DNA of 5,240 nt. Source: Candidatus Bathyarchaeota archaeon. Lineage in GTDB: Archaea; Thermoproteota; Bathyarchaeia; Bathyarchaeales; UBA233. Below are positions 1 to 5,240 of this stretch, one piece after another. The DNA is taken from the NCBI GenBank assembly GCA_023488835.1, contig JAMDCS010000037.1, positions 1-5,240 on the forward strand, read 5' to 3'. The notes below the pieces were generated by a model. That model did not search any database and was not told where the DNA came from. It saw only the letters and a program-made list of their open reading frames with translations. A program made the position numbers and the translations under genes. Position 1 is the first letter of the stretch. Each line of letters begins with the position of its first letter.

Positions 1-1
1 G

Positions 2-664
2 GTCTTCGATGGCGGCAGCTTTGGGCATCCGACCGCAGAGAAGTATGGCATAAAAGAGGGCTACAATGAAGAGCCAACCCAGAAACTGGGCTTCGCTGAA
101 ACCCACCACGTTATGACAGTTCTAAACGGCTTAGTTATGGATGCGTTGATTTGGCATGAGATTGCAGCCGTAAGCATCGCTCCATCATCCTGCTTCTTAA
201 CTGAGAACGGCAAAATCAAGTTCTTCGACGAAACCGTCCTTAAAGCCATGAAAAAAATGGCGTTCACCCCAGTCATGTATGGCGACGCCGTTTTAGATGA
301 AAAGTTAGGCTTCACAATCCTCTCAGGCGACCAGTTAGTTGCGTACTTAGCCATAAGGTACAATGCTTCAAAAATCGTTGTTGGTACCGACACAGACGGC
401 TTATTCGATGCTGACCCAAAAACTAACCCAGACGCAAAACCCTACAAAAAACTAACGTTGGCAGAGCTCAAGGCGATTCAGCCTAAACTGGGCAAAGCCC
501 AAGGCAAAGACGTTACAGGCGGCATGGCAGGCAAAATAGCCGCATTAATCCCAGCAATCGAGGCGGGAGTCCATGTTACTGTTACGGGAGCCACAAAAGG
601 GTTATCTATTTACAGAGCACTAACAGACCAAAGCGTGTTAGGCACTGAAATAGAGAAGACCTAA
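2..664 (+). CDS. ipk: Isopentenyl phosphate kinase, 5'-truncated by the window edge
   Basis: This cytoplasmic enzyme phosphorylates isopentenyl phosphate with ATP to give isopentenyl diphosphate (IPP). It belongs to the amino acid kinase superfamily. The frame is open to the left edge, so the true start lies upstream; 220 residues are visible against about 260 for the family, and the N-terminal ATP-site strand and Lys are missing. Counting from the first full codon, the substrate-loop signature GGSFGHP is at residues 4-10; its His matches the family's conserved phosphate-contacting His. A GF..-HHVM helix lies at 30-38, PVMYGD at 90-95, ILSGDQLV at 106-113, the nucleotide-site motif GTDTDGLFDADP at 128-139 and DVTGGMAGKI at 170-179. 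The C-terminus has the usual GT-x-I ending. The loop reads FDGG where HGGG is usual. An ATG at 113 is internal, because conserved motifs precede it. The stop is one base before the isomerase start, indicating an operon. Confidence 0.95.
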   Translation, partial: VFDGGSFGHPTAEKYGIKEGYNEEPTQKLGFAETHHVMTVLNGLVMDALIWHEIAAVSIAPSSCFLTENGKIKFFDETVLKAMKKMAFTPVMYGDAVLDEKLGFTILSGDQLVAYLAIRYNASKIVVGTDTDGLFDADPKTNPDAKPYKKLTLAELKAIQPKLGKAQGKDVTGGMAGKIAALIPAIEAGVHVTVTGATKGLSIYRALTDQSVLGTEIEKT

Positions 665-665
665 G

Positions 666-1769
666 ATGGCAGAAACAACTGGCAAACGCAAAAAAGACCA
701 CATAAGGATCTGCTTGGGAAACAAAGCTCAAGCTAAAAACGTCACCGCAGGTTTCGAAGACATCCAACTGGTCCACCGTGCGCTACCAGAAATCAACAAA
801 TCCAAAATCAATCTTTCAACCACTTTTTTAGGTAAAAAATTTAATGCCCCAATTATTGTTGGAGCTATGACGGGCGGAGCCGAAGAAGCAACCAAGATTA
901 ACGCTTCCATCGCTGAAGCTGTGGAGAAACTTGGGTTGGGAATGGGTGTTGGAAGCCAAAGAGCCGCCATCGAAGACCCAAACCTCGAAAAAACCTACAG
1001 AGTGGCACGTGAAAAAGCACCCCATGCCTTCTTAATCGCCAACATTGGCGGAGTGCAGCTTGTTCATGGCTACGGCATCAAGGAAGTTAAAAAAACTGTG
1101 GAAATGATTGACGCAGACGCCGTCGCAGTTCACCTGAATGCTTTGCAGGAAGCAGTTCAACCTGAAGGCCAAACTAACTTTAAGGGCGTTTTAGCCAAAA
1201 TCGGCGAAATCGCAGGCGCGCTCGATACCCCTGTGATTGTTAAGGAGACAGGTGCAGGCATTTCTGCGGAAGACGCTAAGGCGCTTGAAGATGCTGGTGT
1301 GAAAGCCATCGACGTCGGTGGAGTCGGCGGAACAAGTTTTGCAGCCGTCGAATACTACCGTTCATCCGCAAAAGAAAATATCGTTCAGAATTTTTCAGCG
1401 GAGGCTTTCTGGGACTGGGGCATCCCAACTGCAGTGAGCTTAATTGAAACAGTGCAAACCGTAAAGTTGCCCGTGATTGCTTCCGGGGGCATAAGAAGCG
1501 GCACTGACATAGCTAAAGCCTTAGCGCTCAACGCAAGTTTAGCCAGCATATCTCAACCCATCCTTCAAACCGCAGTCAAAAGCGCAAAAGCAACTGAGGA
1601 CAAACTTTCATGCTTAATTGAGGAACTACGAAACGCCCTATTCCTTGTGGGAGCAGAAAAATTAAGTGATTTATCGAAAATGCCTGTAGTTATTACGGGT
1701 AAAACTGGCGAGTGGCTGCAAGCTAGAGGCTTTAACCTGCAAAAATACGCAAAAAGAGGAGCACGCTAA
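666..1769 (+). CDS. fni: Isopentenyl-diphosphate delta-isomerase, type 2 (FMN-dependent)
   Basis: This enzyme interconverts IPP and DMAPP, supplying the allylic primer for prenyl chain growth. The type 2 family uses reduced FMN and Mg2+ in a TIM barrel and is unrelated to the Nudix type 1 isomerase. The 367-residue length is normal. Visible signatures are RKKDHI at 8-13, GAMTGG at 66-71 (FMN and substrate region), GVGSQRAAIEDP at 94-105, HLNALQEAVQPEG at 156-168 (conserved Gln and the Mg2+-binding Glu), VKETGAGIS at 192-200 with the FMN-contacting Lys193, DVGGVGGTSF at 216-225, FWDWGIPT at 248-255 and the FMN-phosphate loop ASGGIRSG at 272-279. The C-terminal GEWLQARG is also typical. The segment after the phosphate loop (NASLASISQPIL, 289-300) is a little divergent from the usual GAD-type sequence, but no catalytic motif is lost. 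The start ATG is one base after the kinase stop; no strong Shine-Dalgarno is visible, so translational coupling is likely. Confidence 0.97.
   Translation: MAETTGKRKKDHIRICLGNKAQAKNVTAGFEDIQLVHRALPEINKSKINLSTTFLGKKFNAPIIVGAMTGGAEEATKINASIAEAVEKLGLGMGVGSQRAAIEDPNLEKTYRVAREKAPHAFLIANIGGVQLVHGYGIKEVKKTVEMIDADAVAVHLNALQEAVQPEGQTNFKGVLAKIGEIAGALDTPVIVKETGAGISAEDAKALEDAGVKAIDVGGVGGTSFAAVEYYRSSAKENIVQNFSAEAFWDWGIPTAVSLIETVQTVKLPVIASGGIRSGTDIAKALALNASLASISQPILQTAVKSAKATEDKLSCLIEELRNALFLVGAEKLSDLSKMPVVITGKTGEWLQARGFNLQKYAKRGAR
1756..1761 (+). promoter_or_regulatory. Shine-Dalgarno for the prenyl synthase
   Basis: GAGGAG lies inside the last codons of the isomerase gene, 9 bases before the GTG at 1771. 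It supports GTG as the real start of the prenyl synthase, rather than a later ATG. Confidence 0.75.
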
Positions 1770-1770
1770 C

Positions 1771-2841
1771 GTGGATATTGAAAAGTTTCTTGAAGAGACG
1801 GCACCCTTAATCGACAAAGCCATCGAAAAGTACATTCCAAGAAAGTTCACTAAGGGCGCGGTTCTCTTCAAGGTTACCCCGCCTATGCACAGCTACACGC
1901 TTGAGCCGCTCAACAAGGCGATTGCTGAGCCCATTTGGGACATGCTGGATCGCGGCGGAAAAAGATGGCGTCCAGCGTTGTTCCTATTAATTTGCGAGGC
2001 GTTAGGTGAAAAGTCAGATTACTGCTTAGACTTCTCGATTATCCCCGAAGTCATCCACAACGGCACACTAGTCATCGATGACATAGAAGACTCCTCCGAG
2101 TTACGCCGAGGCAAACCATGCACTTACAAGATTTTCCAGATGGACATCGCGGTTAACGCTGGAAACGCCATGTACTACCTGCCCCTCCTGCCGCTGATGG
2201 CGCAAAGAACAAAACTCTCGCCTGAGATGCAGCGGGATGTTTACGAGGTTTACGTGCAGGAAATGATTAACTTAAGCATGGGGCAAGCCATGGACATCGC
2301 GTGGCACAGGGGCATAGCAAACGCCGACGAGCTCGGCGAAGACGACTATTTGCAGATGTGTGCTTACAAAACAGGCACCCTTGCACGCATGGCAGCAAAA
2401 ATGGCAGCGGTTCTAGCAGGCGCCAACAAGCCGCTGGTTGAAAAGCTGGGTCGCTTTGCTGAAAGCATCGGCGTTGCCTTCCAAATGCAAGACGACATCT
2501 TAGATTTGACGGGACAAGAGTTTGCCAAGAAGAAAGGCGGCGTCGGACAAGACATCACTGAGGGCAAACGCTCACTATTGGTTATTCATACGCTCAAAAA
2601 AGCCAACAGCAAAGACAAAAAACGGCTGATTGAAATTCTCAACATGCACACCTCCGACCAGAAACTCCGCGACGAAGCCATCGTACTAATGCAGAAATAT
2701 GGTGCCATGGAACACGTGAAACAAACCGCGGAAAAGATGGTTATGGAAAGCTGGAGTGAAGCAGAAAAGCTTCTTCCCTCGCCTGAGGCTAAGGAAAAAT
2801 TAAAAGCGTTCGCTGAATTCTTGATTAAACGAAACAAGTAA
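1771..2841 (+). CDS. idsA: Trans-polyprenyl diphosphate synthase, probable geranylgeranyl diphosphate synthase
   Basis: This all-helical isoprenyl synthase condenses IPP onto allylic diphosphates. In archaea the usual product, GGPP, feeds ether-lipid synthesis. The GTG start is backed by a good Shine-Dalgarno. At 356 residues it is somewhat longer than the common 300-330, with an N-terminal lead before the first conserved motif. Motifs seen are GGKRWRP (62-68, IPP site), the first Asp-rich motif DDIED (103-107) followed by RRGKP (112-116), GQAMD (171-175), KTG (200-202), the second Asp-rich motif DDILD (241-245) and DITEGKRS (261-268). All catalytic residues are present. The residue five before the first Asp is Gly98, not the aromatic residue typical of archaeal GGPP synthases, and DDIED with NAGNAMYY (129-136) resembles eukaryotic GGPP synthases. 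Product length is therefore less certain than family membership. It starts one base after the isomerase stop, consistent with shared transcription. Confidence 0.95.
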   Translation: MDIEKFLEETAPLIDKAIEKYIPRKFTKGAVLFKVTPPMHSYTLEPLNKAIAEPIWDMLDRGGKRWRPALFLLICEALGEKSDYCLDFSIIPEVIHNGTLVIDDIEDSSELRRGKPCTYKIFQMDIAVNAGNAMYYLPLLPLMAQRTKLSPEMQRDVYEVYVQEMINLSMGQAMDIAWHRGIANADELGEDDYLQMCAYKTGTLARMAAKMAAVLAGANKPLVEKLGRFAESIGVAFQMQDDILDLTGQEFAKKKGGVGQDITEGKRSLLVIHTLKKANSKDKKRLIEILNMHTSDQKLRDEAIVLMQKYGAMEHVKQTAEKMVMESWSEAEKLLPSPEAKEKLKAFAEFLIKRNK

Positions 2842-2856
2842 CATTTCAGCGAGCGT

Positions 2857-2862
2857 AAAGGA
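2857..2862 (+). promoter_or_regulatory. Shine-Dalgarno-like AAAGGA abutting the gltX start
   Basis: AAAGGA lies only one base before the TTG at 2864, which is too close for ordinary ribosome positioning. No ATG, GTG or TTG follows in frame at a normal distance, and conserved GluRS sequence starts soon after 2864, so this site does not settle the start. It is recorded because it leaves the gltX start uncertain by a few codons. Confidence 0.3.
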
Positions 2863-2863
2863 T

Positions 2864-4615
2864 TTGGCGTTAGAAAACGATAATGAACTAAGAGAGCTTA
2901 TTCGAAAAGCCGCCTTGCTAAATGCGGTTTCTCATGATGGGAAAGCCCAGGCGGGTGCCATGGTTGGAAAAGTTCTTGGAGAAAAACAGGAACTGCGGAG
3001 CAGAGTAAAAGAGCTTTCGGGCGTAATTAACTCGGTTGTTAGTGAGGTTAACAGTTTATCGTTGGTTGAGCAGAAGGCAATTGTTGAGAAGAACTGGCCT
3101 GAGACGCAGAAGAAGGAGAAGGCTGAAGAGAAACGGCTTTCGCCATTGCCTAACGCTGACAAATACCCCAAGATTGTGACGCGTTTTTCGCCTAACCCTG
3201 ATTGTGTTCTGCATTTGGGTTCTGCAAGAGCCATACTTCTAAGCCATGAGTACGCCCGCATATACAACGGCAAATTCATCCTGCGCTTCGAGGACACTGA
3301 CCCCAAAATCAAAAAACCATCCTTGAAGTTTTATGACAGCATCAGGGAGGATTTGAAGTGGCTGGGCTGCAAAGTTGACGAGGAATACATCCAAAGCGAC
3401 CGCCTGCCAATTTACTACGAATACACAGAACGGCTCATAGGAGACGGCAATGCATACGTCTGTGAGTGCCCTCCAGAAGAATTTAGGAAAATAACTATAG
3501 CTAAACAAGCTTGCCCGTGCCGAGATTTGCCTGCCGCTGAGAACTTGGAACGTTGGCATAGCATGTTAGGTGGCGGTTACATGGAAGGGCAAGCGGTGGT
3601 TCGGGTGAAAACTGACCTTGAAAACCCCAACCCTGCCGTCCGTGACTGGCCCGCCCTAAGGGTCATCGATACAAAGAAGTATCCGCACCCGCGGGTGGGA
3701 AGCAAATACATCGTTTGGCCCCTCTACAACTTAGCCGCTGGCTTAGACGACCATTTGATGGGCATGACCCACATTATCCGAGGCAAAGAACACTACACCA
3801 ACATGGTTCGCCAAAAGTACATGTATGATTATCTGGGCTGGACGTACCCTGAAGCGATACACTATGGGAGACTAAAAATCACAGGCGCCTTCCTTAGCAA
3901 GTCAAAGATTGTTCAAGGCGTAAAAGAAGGCCTCTATACAGGCTACGACGATCCGCGCCTAGGCACATTTGCCGCGCTAAGAAAACGAGGCATAACTCCC
4001 GAAGCCATCAAAAAAATGATAATCGACGTAGGCACAAAATCTAACGACGTTACATTGAGTTGGGAAAACCTGTTTTCGTACAACCGCAAAATCCTCGACG
4101 CCTCAAGCGACAGGTACTTCTTCGTGCCTCAGCCAGTCGAGCTAAAGGTTTTGCAGGTGCCAAAAAGTTTCACCTCCAAATTGCCCCTGCATCCGGAAAA
4201 ACCCGAACAAGGATTCAGGGAATATACTGTAGTCCCAAAAGACGAGGATAAAGCGGTGAGCTTTTGGGTTTCAAAGAAGGACACAGAAGCATTGGAACCC
4301 GAAAAAATGGTCAGGCTCATGGAGCTCTTCAACGTCAAAATAGAAAGCAAAACAGACAATTCCGTGACCGCAAAGTTTGCCAGCGAATCCTACGAGGACG
4401 TACGAAAAATCAAAGTCCAACTCATCCAGTGGATACCCAAAGGCACAGAGTTTCCAAGCCAAGTGGTCATGCCCGATGCGTCAGTTACCGAGGGGTTTGC
4501 TGAAGCTGATTGCAAAAAGTTAAAGCCAGACGCCATCATACAGTTTGAACGCTTCGGATTCGTACGTGTAAACGAAGTCGGCGAAAAACTAATCGCTTAT
4601 TACGCTCACAAATAA
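2864..4615 (+). CDS. gltX: Glutamyl-tRNA synthetase, archaeal type (class I)
   Basis: This enzyme attaches Glu to tRNA-Glu. Archaea generally lack GlnRS, so the same enzyme normally also charges tRNA-Gln, and GatDE then amidates the product; that non-discriminating role is inferred from the family. The 583-residue length is normal. An archaeal N-terminal extension (about 1-100) contains LIRKAALLNAV and AMVGKVLGE. The Rossmann domain begins with the HIGH-region sequence RFSPNPDCVLHLGS (107-120), followed by GKFILRFEDTDP (136-147), WPLYNLAAGLDDHLMG (285-300) and HIIRGKEH (303-310). The KMSKS equivalent is LSKSK (344-348), followed by YDDPRLGT (361-368) and a GlnRS-like C-terminal beta-barrel domain from about 415. 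HLGS replaces the canonical HIGH. Cys200, Cys202, Cys217 and Cys219 form a possible metal site. The TTG start is the only usual start codon between the upstream gene and the first conserved block. The stop overlaps an ATG by one base (TAATG). Confidence 0.96.
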   Translation: MALENDNELRELIRKAALLNAVSHDGKAQAGAMVGKVLGEKQELRSRVKELSGVINSVVSEVNSLSLVEQKAIVEKNWPETQKKEKAEEKRLSPLPNADKYPKIVTRFSPNPDCVLHLGSARAILLSHEYARIYNGKFILRFEDTDPKIKKPSLKFYDSIREDLKWLGCKVDEEYIQSDRLPIYYEYTERLIGDGNAYVCECPPEEFRKITIAKQACPCRDLPAAENLERWHSMLGGGYMEGQAVVRVKTDLENPNPAVRDWPALRVIDTKKYPHPRVGSKYIVWPLYNLAAGLDDHLMGMTHIIRGKEHYTNMVRQKYMYDYLGWTYPEAIHYGRLKITGAFLSKSKIVQGVKEGLYTGYDDPRLGTFAALRKRGITPEAIKKMIIDVGTKSNDVTLSWENLFSYNRKILDASSDRYFFVPQPVELKVLQVPKSFTSKLPLHPEKPEQGFREYTVVPKDEDKAVSFWVSKKDTEALEPEKMVRLMELFNVKIESKTDNSVTAKFASESYEDVRKIKVQLIQWIPKGTEFPSQVVMPDASVTEGFAEADCKKLKPDAIIQFERFGFVRVNEVGEKLIAYYAHK

Positions 4616-4616
4616 T

Positions 4617-4621
4617 GGTGA
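4617..4621 (+). promoter_or_regulatory. Shine-Dalgarno favouring the second ATG of SRP19
   Basis: GGTGA matches the archaeal anti-Shine-Dalgarno (GGAGGTGA core) and stands 5 bases before the ATG at 4627. The ATG at 4615, which overlaps the gltX stop, has no purine-rich element upstream. The element therefore favours 4627 as the start and places the ribosome site directly after the gltX stop. Confidence 0.6.
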
Positions 4622-4626
4622 AATAC

Positions 4627-4947
4627 ATGAGAAAACTCGATAAAGCAATAATCTGGCCAATCTACTTCGACGTAAATAAATCACGTGAGGAAGGACGCCG
4701 AGTCCCCAAAAGTCAAGCTGTGCAGTCTCCAAAAATAGCAGAAATCAAAGAAGCCGCGGATAAACTGGGCTTAAAAAACGAACTTAACGCTGAAGCTCAT
4801 TTTCCCAAAACGCCTTGGGCTAAGACAGGTATGTTGCTGGTTGAGAAAAAAGAAGCCAAAGAAGCGATAATTAAAAAGTTAGCGAAACAGTTAATGAAAA
4901 TTAAAAGCCAGCAGGCTCAACAGCCAGCTAACATTAAAAAACATTAA
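4627..4947 (+). CDS. srp19: Signal recognition particle 19 kDa subunit (SRP19)
   Basis: SRP19 binds the tips of helices 6 and 8 of archaeal/eukaryotic SRP (7S) RNA and prepares the RNA for SRP54, the subunit that recognises signal sequences and membrane segments in nascent chains. Numbered from the ATG at 4627 (106 residues), the family hallmarks are IIWPIYFD (8-15), then KSREEGRRVPK (18-28), a helical linker, and FPKTPWAKTGMLLV (59-72). The tail is rich in Lys and Gln, as expected for an RNA-binding protein. An alternative ATG at 4615 adds four residues (MVKY) and overlaps the gltX stop. I prefer 4627 because of the GGTGA element and because archaeal SRP19 proteins usually reach the IWP motif within about ten residues. 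The last codons and the stop lie in a 10-bp tandem duplication. The gene is last in the + strand series. Confidence 0.94.
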   Translation: MRKLDKAIIWPIYFDVNKSREEGRRVPKSQAVQSPKIAEIKEAADKLGLKNELNAEAHFPKTPWAKTGMLLVEKKEAKEAIIKKLAKQLMKIKSQQAQQPANIKKH

Positions 4948-4950
4948 AAA
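4931..4950 (+). repeat. Perfect 10-bp tandem duplication over the SRP19 stop codon
   Basis: The unit ACATTAAAAA occurs twice back to back (4931-4940 and 4941-4950). The unit is not a multiple of three, so the copies are read in different frames. The second copy supplies the CAT TAA that ends SRP19. Its A-run also forms part of the T-rich signal read from the - strand. Confidence 0.85.
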
Positions 4951-4962
4951 GAAATATTTTTT
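4946..4962. terminator. Probable bidirectional T-rich terminator between convergent genes
   Basis: The 13-base gap between the SRP19 and S8e stop codons is entirely A/T except one G. Going + there is a T-run at 4957-4962; going - there is a T-run equal to the A-run at 4946-4950. Archaeal RNA polymerase terminates at short T-runs without needing a stem-loop, so this small element could end both transcripts. The two runs are nearly complementary, but the hairpin would be short and A/T only. The function is inferred. Confidence 0.5.
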
Positions 4963-5239
4963 AAGCTTTCTCTTTGGTTATCAGAACAGCGTTGATTATG
5001 CCGTCGCTGCCGGGTCGACTAGTAACTTTTGCAAGCCCCAATGCAGTCTCGATTTCAGCGCCTTTTGTGATGACGCCTCTGCGGTTGTAGTCAACGTTCG
5101 CGCCGTTTTTGACGACTCGGGTGATTTCGGTTTTTTCTGTTTTGCCGCTTTTAGGGTCAGTTACGGAAGCGTATTTGTCGCTGAGCGCTTTAATTTTGCA
5201 GATGCCGCCTAATCTTGATGGAACCACTTCACCAACCGT
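4961..5239 (-). CDS. rps8e: Ribosomal protein S8e, 5'-truncated by the window edge
   Basis: S8e is a small-subunit ribosomal protein found in archaea and eukaryotes but not bacteria. Ninety-two C-terminal residues are visible; the archaeal family is about 125-130 long, so roughly 35 N-terminal residues lie beyond the right edge. The frame is open to the edge and the residues before the GTG at 5227 (TVGE) continue the domain, so that GTG is not the true start. Family features, counted from the first visible codon, are RLGGICKIKAL (9-19; usually R-GGN-K-RAL), YASVTDPKSGKT (23-34), NYNRRGVITKG-like sequence at about 51-61, IETALGLAKVTSRPGSDG (63-80) and the ending INAVLI. RPGS replaces the common RPGQ. 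The gene converges on SRP19 and belongs to a different transcript entering from the right. Conserved residues and an intact frame argue against a pseudogene. Confidence 0.94.
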   Translation of the reverse strand, partial: TVGEVVPSRLGGICKIKALSDKYASVTDPKSGKTEKTEITRVVKNGANVDYNRRGVITKGAEIETALGLAKVTSRPGSDGIINAVLITKEKA

Positions 5240-5240
5240 A

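Noticed and set aside
113..664. A shorter kinase starting at the ATG at 113
   Set aside because: The frame is open upstream to base 2 and encodes the essential GGSFGHP loop, so 113 is an internal Met.
2780..2863. A possible internal promoter ahead of gltX (A/T-rich patch near 2795-2803)
   Set aside because: It lies within conserved-length coding sequence, is not a clear TATA/BRE pair, and A/T-rich codons for Lys and Leu explain it.
2932..3312. A 126-residue open frame on the - strand
   Set aside because: It lies wholly antisense to conserved GluRS sequence, shows no recognisable motif, and has a composition typical of a reverse-strand shadow. The same applies to the frames at 61-393, 728-970, 828-1025, 1671-1871, 2364-2567, 2586-2837, 3239-3559, 4129-4359 and 4271-4462 on the - strand.
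4060..4503. Two short + strand frames (4060-4251 and 4264-4503) inside gltX
   Set aside because: They are out-of-frame readings of the GluRS C-terminal domain, which is conserved and intact in the main frame. No family resemblance or ribosome site was seen.
5225..5227. GTG at 5227 as the S8e start
   Set aside because: It would remove the N-terminal third of the family, and the frame continues upstream to the edge with domain-like residues.
1..5240. A novel defence, mobile or otherwise undescribed system
   Set aside because: All six genes belong to known housekeeping families with intact motifs. No direct-repeat array, transposase, integrase, attachment site or tRNA was seen on either strand.

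Overview
The window is a compact stretch of archaeal chromosome. It holds five co-directional genes on the + strand and one convergent gene on the - strand; both end genes are cut by the window edges. The domain assignment rests on archaeal or archaeal/eukaryotic families: isopentenyl phosphate kinase, FMN-dependent (type 2) IPP isomerase, an archaeal-type glutamyl-tRNA synthetase, SRP19 and ribosomal protein S8e. The lineage within Archaea cannot be fixed from this sequence. My impression, as inference only, is an uncultured TACK-type archaeon, perhaps Bathyarchaeia-like.

Layout. At 2-664 is the 3' part of isopentenyl phosphate kinase. At 666-1769 is a complete type 2 isopentenyl-diphosphate isomerase. 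At 1771-2841 is a complete trans-polyprenyl diphosphate synthase (GGPP synthase family). At 2864-4615 is a complete glutamyl-tRNA synthetase. At 4627-4947 (possibly from 4615) is SRP19. After a 13-base gap carrying opposed T-runs, the C-terminal part of ribosomal protein S8e lies on the - strand (4961-5239). The + strand junctions are 1 base, 1 base, 22 bases and a one-base overlap or 11 bases, so the five genes look like one transcription unit.

How the genes work together. The first three catalyse consecutive steps of archaeal membrane-lipid precursor synthesis: isopentenyl phosphate to IPP, IPP to DMAPP, then condensation to a long prenyl diphosphate. A dedicated isopentenyl phosphate kinase implies that IPP is made through isopentenyl phosphate, as in the modified archaeal mevalonate routes. 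The last two + strand genes serve translation (Glu-tRNA supply) and co-translational membrane targeting (SRP), so the cluster joins lipid supply with protein synthesis and insertion.

I see no mobile element, CRISPR array, RNA gene or unknown multi-gene system, and no gene-free stretch longer than 22 bases. The points most worth a second look are the active-site region of the prenyl synthase (eukaryote-like DDIED motif, Gly at the usual chain-length position), the HLGS form of the HIGH motif and a Cys4 cluster in the GluRS, and a 10-bp tandem duplication that supplies the SRP19 stop codon.
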